DNA of 7,307 bases from Waddliaceae bacterium (GTDB lineage Bacteria > Chlamydiota > Chlamydiia > Chlamydiales > SLOH01). The DNA lies in NCBI GenBank assembly GCA_007132595.1, contig SLOH01000039.1, positions 1-7,307 on the forward strand, given 5' to 3'. Made by a program: the position numbers and the translations under genes. Positions within the stretch are counted from its first letter, which is position 1, and the number at the start of each line of letters is the position of its first letter. Below, in pieces: positions 1-4,353 of the stretch. The notes beneath the pieces are model-generated. The model did no database searches. It worked only from the letters and a program-made list of their open reading frames with translations, and had not been told where the DNA came from.

Positions 1-42
1 ACTTTCTTTTTTAACTTTTCTTTGTTTATGTCAACTTTTTTT
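1..42 (-). other. A-rich 3' flank of lolD
   Basis: This short non-coding stretch follows the lolD stop codon. On the coding strand it is almost all A, with a few G and C. It has no hairpin, so I see no intrinsic terminator for the lol genes here. It holds a perfect TTGACA at 34-29 (minus strand), which could be a -35 box for a gene beyond the left edge. The matching -10 is poor (TAAAAA at 13-8 after a 15-base spacer), so I do not call a promoter. Confidence 0.4.
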
Positions 43-711
43 TTATGTGTGAAGGTGACCTTGTGTGAGAAAGTAGCGTTTATCGCAAAGGGAGGCGAGA
101 TTTTTATCGTGAGTGACGACAATGAGGGTTTTACCGTGCTCTTTGACAAGAGTGAGCAGAAGGGTGTGGATGTCGCTTGCAGTTGTATTGTCGAGGTTTC
201 CGGTGGGCTCATCTGCAAGAAGGATTGGGGGGTTGTTGCAAAGTGCGCGGGCAATTGCAACGCGCTGCCGCTCTCCGCCGGAGAGCTGTTTAGCAAGATG
301 GCGAGCGCGCTCGGAGAGTCCGACGTCTTGTAGCAGTTTTTCTGCGCGCCTGTGGGCCGAGCTTCCCGGCCTTGTGGGTTGACGCGCGATTTTTGCCGGC
401 ATAAGCACATTGTCTAGGACGGTAAAGTCTTCAAGAAGATGAAAGGCTTGGTAGATGTAACCAATGCATTGGTTGCGGATTTTGGAGCGATTGGTTGAGG
501 CGTCACTGCCGCTGATGATAATTTTTCCACTGCAAGGGCTTTCCAGTGTGCCGAGGATCTGCATTAGAGTGCTTTTTCCTTCACCGGACCTGCCGACGAT
601 GGCGATGCTTTCGCCTTCATTGACTTCAAGATCGACCCCTTTTAAGACGTTAAGGGTCACAGGAGTGTGATAGGTCTTTGTGATGCCGGTCGCTTTTAAA
701 ATAGGTTTCAT
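43..711 (-). CDS. lolD: Lipoprotein-releasing ABC transporter ATPase LolD
   Basis: A 222-residue ABC ATPase of the LolD/MacB family, normal length for LolD. Such ATPases sit on the cytoplasmic face of the inner membrane and power extraction of outer-membrane lipoproteins by the partner permease. Visible motifs are Walker A GRSGEGKST (residues 40-48, Lys46), Q-loop Gln88 in YIYQAF, signature LSGGERQR (143-150), Walker B ILLADEPT (163-170, with Asp167 and Glu168), D-loop GNLD (171-174) and H-loop His201. All catalytic residues are present. The ATG overlaps the permease stop codon as ATGA (711-708), and a GAGG Shine-Dalgarno element lies 8 bases upstream inside the permease gene, so the two are probably translated together. 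The lolD call over MacB or a generic exporter rests on the adjacent LolE-like permease. Confidence 0.93.
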   Translation of the reverse strand: MKPILKATGITKTYHTPVTLNVLKGVDLEVNEGESIAIVGRSGEGKSTLMQILGTLESPCSGKIIISGSDASTNRSKIRNQCIGYIYQAFHLLEDFTVLDNVLMPAKIARQPTRPGSSAHRRAEKLLQDVGLSERARHLAKQLSGGERQRVAIARALCNNPPILLADEPTGNLDNTTASDIHTLLLTLVKEHGKTLIVVTHDKNLASLCDKRYFLTQGHLHT

Positions 712-2678
712 CCGTCCGACCTCAAGGCTGCTGATGGCTCTGTGAAGCTCGCTTTGAGAGCGGGGATCACACCGGAAATAAGTGAGAGGATTCCTGTGGT
801 GAGAAGGACAAAAGTCAGGGCCTCACCGCTGATTTCGTTAGGGAGCGTTTCACCATAGAAATGGGGGTTGAATGCGCTGCGTCCTTGAATTGCACTAAGA
901 AGGCCAATGAGTACGTCTAGGTGGCGCAATGTGTACACTGCAAGGCCGATTCCAAGCAGGCTGCCGAGAAGGCCCATCACAACTCCACAAAGACCGAAGA
1001 TGGCAGCGACGCTTCTTGCGCTTGCGCCCATTGCTCTTAGGATTGCGATCTCCTTTTTCTTATCATTCACCAAAATAATGAGCATGGAGATAATGTTTGA
1101 ACAGGCAACGAGAATAATTACGCAGGAGATCAGTGTGAAGAGTGTGCGCTCAGATTTTAGCTGGTCAAGAATCTCCTTGGCATAAGGGTACTCATTGTAG
1201 CTTTCCACTTTCCAGTACGTGTCAAGCCCGCGTCTCTTAAGTCCGGCGGTGATCTGGTCGTAGATGTGTTCTGTGCGTTTGAGGTCGTTATAATATAGAT
1301 GGACACCATTTCCCATTAAATCTTCATGAGCGGCTTGGCGTACCATATGGCTCAAGCTTTTGGGGGCGAGAAGGAAGAGACCTCCTTGGTGGATAATGCC
1401 CGGATCATAGAATCCTGCGACAAAAATGGGCTGGCGCATTTCTTGTGTGCCGGTTGGGGTGAGTCCTTCATAGCCGACATAGCCGTGATCGCCAATTTTT
1501 ACTCCTTTTTCACGAAAGATTTTAGGAAGTAGAACAGGATCGAGGCTTTGATCGTCTATCCAGTCGAGCAGGGCAATTGGACTTAGTGTAGCGTCGATGA
1601 GGTCGAAGGCGCCATACTGCACCCGGCCACTTAGGTGGTTGCCTTGAAGGTCTAGCGAGACGTCTTGTGTAAAGTCTGCGTTGAGGTTGGCATCTACTTT
1701 GATACCGCCCTCAACAATCAGGGGAACGTGCGGCATCAGGGGGCGTTTTTGATCTGCGAGTTCAAGTAAGAGGGTGCCATCTTCGACTGTTAGGGTCGTA
1801 TTGCCTTGCTTTGAATTTTTCGGGATGATGACCCGTTTGATCTCTTGCGCATGATCCAAAGCCACGAGAACATTGAGCGTGGTTGAGTCGGTTAGGAAGG
1901 AGTGCGGCATGACCCATCCGCTCTCTTTTGTTTGAAATTGATGAATTTGTAGTTTTTCACTCAGTGCATTCATCCTTTTTTCCTGATCGCTTGGACTGAG
2001 GCGGTACATTTTTTCCGCACTTTCTTCCATGATATTGCGAGGAGAAATGGGGCTCATGGCAATAAGGTTGTCGATATCGTCGCTTTTTGGAGCTAAAAGG
2101 CTTGGAGAAAGCGCGGGATTTTCGATGTCAAATGCGGTGATCAGCGCTTTTTGATTGATTTGCTGTCTTTGCATTCCGTCTTGGGAGCTGCGTACAAGGC
2201 GGATATGGAGGTTTCCGGCTCCTACTTCGTACTCCGAGGCATAGACTCCCGGTACTTCATGAATCGTTTTGAAGAGCTCTTTGACAAGATCGCGCGGGTT
2301 TCCCTCGTGGTCGGCCTCCGCAGGAAGCCACTCGGTTGGAATTTCTTCATCGAAAAACGGATCATACGGGTCTGTTTGCTCGGAATAGAGTTTCTCTCCG
2401 ATGCTTTTAAGCGAATAATCCGAGGAGAGTGCAATTGCGTCAATATTGTAGTAATAGGAGTGGGTATAGGCACTCGTAGGCGTAATGCGAATCGGGGCAG
2501 AAACCGAGAGCATTTTTTGTACCCAGCTTTTTTCTAGCCCATGGGTGACGGAGAAAAATACAACAATTAGCCAAACGACCAGCGCAATGACAAAGATGGA
2601 AATCAGGCTGATAATGGAGACAGAGAGCTGTCTCCATCGAGGAATCAAATATTTGAAGGCCACAGATAGTTCAAACAT
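708..2678 (-). CDS. lolE: Lipoprotein-releasing ABC transporter permease, LolE/LolF type (FtsX family)
   Basis: A 656-residue permease with the LolC/LolE/MacB layout. The N-terminus MFELSVAFKYLIPRW is followed by one membrane helix (about residues 20-44), a very large periplasmic region (about 45-510), and a C-terminal FtsX-like block with three helices (about 513-538, 558-584 and 620-643). The cytoplasmic loop after the second helix carries KKKEIAILRAMGAS, the typical coupling segment that contacts the ATPase. The role inferred is pulling mature lipoproteins out of the inner membrane for the periplasmic carrier. E. coli LolC and LolE are about 400 residues, so the periplasmic part here is clearly expanded. 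Only one permease gene is present, so a homodimer (LolF-like) is possible. I chose the ATG at 2678 because FELS...KYL is the usual family N-terminus. A TTG at 2684 in frame would add two residues. Neither has a clear Shine-Dalgarno; the start lies 12 bases after the rpmG stop, so coupling to rpmG is likely. Confidence 0.88.
   Translation of the reverse strand: MFELSVAFKYLIPRWRQLSVSIISLISIFVIALVVWLIVVFFSVTHGLEKSWVQKMLSVSAPIRITPTSAYTHSYYYNIDAIALSSDYSLKSIGEKLYSEQTDPYDPFFDEEIPTEWLPAEADHEGNPRDLVKELFKTIHEVPGVYASEYEVGAGNLHIRLVRSSQDGMQRQQINQKALITAFDIENPALSPSLLAPKSDDIDNLIAMSPISPRNIMEESAEKMYRLSPSDQEKRMNALSEKLQIHQFQTKESGWVMPHSFLTDSTTLNVLVALDHAQEIKRVIIPKNSKQGNTTLTVEDGTLLLELADQKRPLMPHVPLIVEGGIKVDANLNADFTQDVSLDLQGNHLSGRVQYGAFDLIDATLSPIALLDWIDDQSLDPVLLPKIFREKGVKIGDHGYVGYEGLTPTGTQEMRQPIFVAGFYDPGIIHQGGLFLLAPKSLSHMVRQAAHEDLMGNGVHLYYNDLKRTEHIYDQITAGLKRRGLDTYWKVESYNEYPYAKEILDQLKSERTLFTLISCVIILVACSNIISMLIILVNDKKKEIAILRAMGASARSVAAIFGLCGVVMGLLGSLLGIGLAVYTLRHLDVLIGLLSAIQGRSAFNPHFYGETLPNEISGEALTFVLLTTGILSLISGVIPALKASFTEPSAALRSDG
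720..723 (-). promoter_or_regulatory. Ribosome binding site of lolD inside lolE
   Basis: GAGG on the minus strand, 8 bases before the lolD ATG and within the last codons of the permease gene. Together with the ATGA stop/start overlap it supports the chosen lolD start and translational coupling. Confidence 0.5.
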
Positions 2679-2690
2679 GGCCAATGATAC

Positions 2691-2849
2691 TTATTTAGTT
2701 TCTTTGTATTCGACGTGCTCGCGAATCGTAGGATCGTATTTGCGTATTGAAATACGGTCAGGAGTATTTGTCTTGTTTTTGATTGAGTAGTAGTAGTGTG
2801 AGCTCTTCGAGCTTTTTAGTTTGATTTTTTCTCTTTTACTTGATGCCAT
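2691..2849 (-). CDS. rpmG: 50S ribosomal protein L33
   Basis: A 52-residue basic protein that I translated by hand. It starts [15 protein letters not shown], contains [22 protein letters not shown] in its middle, and ends EHVEYKETK. This is the L33 pattern: a basic start, a Y-x-x-x-K-N-K-x-x-x-x-x-R core and a KYDP...R-H-V...KE end. L33 is a component of the large ribosomal subunit. No cysteine is present, so it is the zinc-free (C-minus) form rather than the four-cysteine form. Length and sequence resemble chlamydial L33 as I recall it. The gene sits 37 bases after tsaD and 12 bases before the lolE ATG; the rpmG-lolE-lolD order is, from memory, conserved in Chlamydiae. The ATG has only a weak GAG-type Shine-Dalgarno upstream. 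No strong promoter is visible in the gap. Confidence 0.93.
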   Translation of the reverse strand: MASSKREKIKLKSSKSSHYYYSIKNKTNTPDRISIRKYDPTIREHVEYKETK

Positions 2850-2886
2850 GGTCAGATCTCTATTTATTGATTAAGGAAATACCATA

Positions 2887-3909
2887 TCACAAGTGAGGAT
2901 TATTTTGGAATAGTTGTCTTTGAGTCCAAGGAATTCGCGTTTGCGCTTCAAGATGAAGCGTGCTTTTTCCTTCGATTTTGTAGCGGTGAAACCCAAGACC
3001 GGCGATCATCGCGGCGTTGTCAAGGGTCAGCTGCTGCGTGGGCCAAATGAGATTGAGGTCTGTTTGATCAAACATGTTCCGCAGGGTCTGATTGTTTGTC
3101 ACTCCGCCACCGAGTAGTATCGTGCGGCAATTATACTGCTCTGCTGCTTTCATTGTCTTTGAAATAATATCTTTGAATGCAGTGTGCTGGAATGAGGCGG
3201 CCAGATTCCTTTTATCTTGAAGGGTCATTTCCTGTTTTCTAGCGGTATAAAGAACTGCTGTTTTGAGGCCGGAAAAGGAAAAGTCAAAGGGGCGATTTTT
3301 AATTGTTCCAGATTTGAGCGGGAAGGCGGTCGGATCTCCTTTTTTTGCCAGCTCTTCCACTTCAGGTCCACCAGGATAGGGGAGGTCTAAGAGCTTGGCT
3401 ACTTTATCAAAGGCCTCACCGATGGCATCGTCTTGAGTTTGTCCGATTAGCTCATATTCCCCAATATTTTTCACTCGCACAAGCGAGGTGTGGCCCCCGG
3501 AGAGAACAGCTCCGATACATGGATATTGTATCTCCTCTGTTGCTGACATAATGGCAGCGTAGAGGTGGGCTTCGATGTGGTTGACGCCGATGAGCGGCTT
3601 GTTTAGGGCAAGCGAGAGTCCTTTTGCAGCCCCAATTCCAATGAGCAGTGCGCCGATCAGACCAGGTCCGTGTGCGACTGCAATTAGATCGATTTGGTCA
3701 AGAGTCATATTGGCTTGGGTAAGCGCTTTGTCAAGGAGAGGGATGACAAGATCGGCGTGTTCTCGGCAGGCAAGCTCAGGGACGACGCCCCCAAATCGCT
3801 TATGAAGATTGACTTGGGAGGCGACAAGATTCGAAAGAATCTCTTTTCCATCTTTGACGATGGCGCAGCCGGTCTCATCACATGTGCTTTCAATTCCTAA
3901 AACAAACAT
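2887..3909 (-). CDS. tsaD: tRNA N6-adenosine threonylcarbamoyltransferase TsaD
   Basis: A 340-residue member of the Kae1/TsaD/YgjD family, full length. With TsaB and TsaE it transfers threonylcarbamoyl from threonylcarbamoyl-AMP (made by TsaC) to A37 of ANN-decoding tRNAs in the cytoplasm. The start MFVLGIESTCDETGCAIV matches the conserved ASKHA-fold N-terminus, which fixes the start codon. Other motifs are the metal-binding HIEAH (His111, His115), SGGHTSL (137-143), GEAFDKVAKLL (164-174), the phosphate-loop-like FSFSGLKTA (210-218), GGGVTNN (267-273) and LDNAAMIA with metal ligand Asp297. The family often has CxDNAAM; here the position before Leu296 is Thr and no Cys is present, a mild variation. 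No good Shine-Dalgarno precedes the ATG. The gene lies 33 bases after the response regulator and 37 bases before rpmG. The old family name is O-sialoglycoprotein endopeptidase (gcp). Confidence 0.96.
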   Translation of the reverse strand: MFVLGIESTCDETGCAIVKDGKEILSNLVASQVNLHKRFGGVVPELACREHADLVIPLLDKALTQANMTLDQIDLIAVAHGPGLIGALLIGIGAAKGLSLALNKPLIGVNHIEAHLYAAIMSATEEIQYPCIGAVLSGGHTSLVRVKNIGEYELIGQTQDDAIGEAFDKVAKLLDLPYPGGPEVEELAKKGDPTAFPLKSGTIKNRPFDFSFSGLKTAVLYTARKQEMTLQDKRNLAASFQHTAFKDIISKTMKAAEQYNCRTILLGGGVTNNQTLRNMFDQTDLNLIWPTQQLTLDNAAMIAGLGFHRYKIEGKSTLHLEAQTRIPWTQRQLFQNNPHL

Positions 3910-3917
3910 AAGTAGAA

Positions 3918-3946
3918 ATTTTAATGTAAAATTATCTAAAACTCAA
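3918..3946 (-). promoter_or_regulatory. Possible promoter for tsaD
   Basis: On the minus strand TTGAGT (3946-3941) and TAAAAT (3923-3918) are separated by 17 bases, matching four of six and five of six consensus positions. A start about 7 bases after the -10 would fall at roughly 3911, only a couple of bases before the tsaD ATG (3909). That would give a nearly leaderless message and would fit the missing Shine-Dalgarno. In AT-rich DNA such matches arise by chance, so this is tentative. Confidence 0.25.
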
Positions 3947-3957
3947 GGTTTTAGATA
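3933..3957 (-). terminator. Inverted repeat at the response-regulator stop, possible weak terminator
   Basis: A perfect 10-base inverted repeat, TATCTAAAAC (3933-3942) and GTTTTAGATA (3948-3957), has a 5-base loop that contains most of the regulator's stop region. On the minus-strand transcript the hairpin is followed by AUUUUA, a short U-rich run. The stem has only two G-C pairs, so it would be a weak terminator or attenuator between the signalling genes and tsaD. It could also act as an mRNA 3'-end stabiliser. Confidence 0.4.
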
Positions 3958-4338
3958 CTTGAATAAGATTTCTTCAATGTGCTTAGGTTCGATTGGTTTC
4001 GGAAGATAGTCGTCCATTCCTTCTGCAAGGCATTTTTCACGATCTCCTGTTAACGCGTTGGCGGTAAGGGCGATCAGTGGGGTGTGTTTTTTTTCCCCCT
4101 CTTTTTCTCGAATTTCTCTTGCGACCTGATACCCGTCTTTTTCCGGCATTTGAATGTCTAAAAAGATCAGGTCGTACAAATCAGCATCGAATTTCTCAAG
4201 GGCAATGACGCCATTTTCCGCGACAGCAACCTCGCAATCCATGAGCTCAAGGATGTCTTTGATGACTTCTTGATTAATAAAGTAGTCTTCGACAACTAAA
4301 ATTTTTTTTCCTGAGAATTTTTTCGATAGTGGGTTCAT
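3943..4338 (-). CDS. Single-domain response regulator (CheY-like receiver)
   Basis: A 131-residue protein that is one complete receiver domain with no output domain. Phosphorylation residues are intact: acidic pair Glu17/Asp18 in ILVVEDYFINQ, phosphoacceptor Asp61 in LIFLDIQMPEKDG, switch Thr92 in ALTANAL, and Lys114 in YLPKPI. The sequence style (N-Q-E-V, D-I-Q-M-P-E-K-D-G, A-L-T-A-N-A) is that of receivers at the C-terminus of hybrid kinases rather than of DNA-binding regulators. It lies 15 bases after the kinase stop and in the same frame, with its own Shine-Dalgarno, so it is probably the receiver partner of that kinase. It would take phosphate from the kinase and either pass it to a histidine phosphotransfer protein encoded elsewhere or act by protein contact. 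No target can be named from the sequence. Confidence 0.9.
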   Translation of the reverse strand: MNPLSKKFSGKKILVVEDYFINQEVIKDILELMDCEVAVAENGVIALEKFDADLYDLIFLDIQMPEKDGYQVAREIREKEGEKKHTPLIALTANALTGDREKCLAEGMDDYLPKPIEPKHIEEILFKYLKP

Positions 4339-4345
4339 AACGATT

Positions 4346-4350
4346 TCCTT
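4346..4350 (-). promoter_or_regulatory. Ribosome binding site of the response regulator
   Basis: AAGGA on the minus strand, 7 bases before the ATG at 4338, inside the 15-base gap after the kinase TAG stop. It is the best Shine-Dalgarno in the window. It shows that the regulator can be translated as a separate protein even though it is in frame with the kinase. Confidence 0.6.
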
Positions 4351-4353
4351 TTT

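Noticed and set aside
8..34. TTGACA with TAAAAA as a promoter leaving the window to the left
   Set aside because: The -35 is perfect but the -10 is weak and the spacer is only 15 bases; the downstream gene is not in the window, so it cannot be judged.
22..333. A 103-codon open frame on the plus strand beginning in the left flank
   Set aside because: It is antisense to the lolD ATPase motifs and shows no domain; the start lies in T-rich DNA without a ribosome site.
2151..2537. A 128-codon open frame on the plus strand
   Set aside because: It is antisense to the permease's periplasmic region and has no family resemblance; the minus-strand frame is clearly the real one.
2800..2817. Hairpin-like AGCTC-TTC-GAGCT followed by T-run on the plus strand
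   Set aside because: Only a 5-base stem inside rpmG, produced by Ser-Ser-Lys-Ser-Ser codons, and no plus-strand gene ends there.
2850..2886. Possible promoter for rpmG in the tsaD-rpmG gap
   Set aside because: The best pair (TTGTGA with AATAAA at 18 bases) matches four of six at each box, no better than chance in AT-rich DNA.
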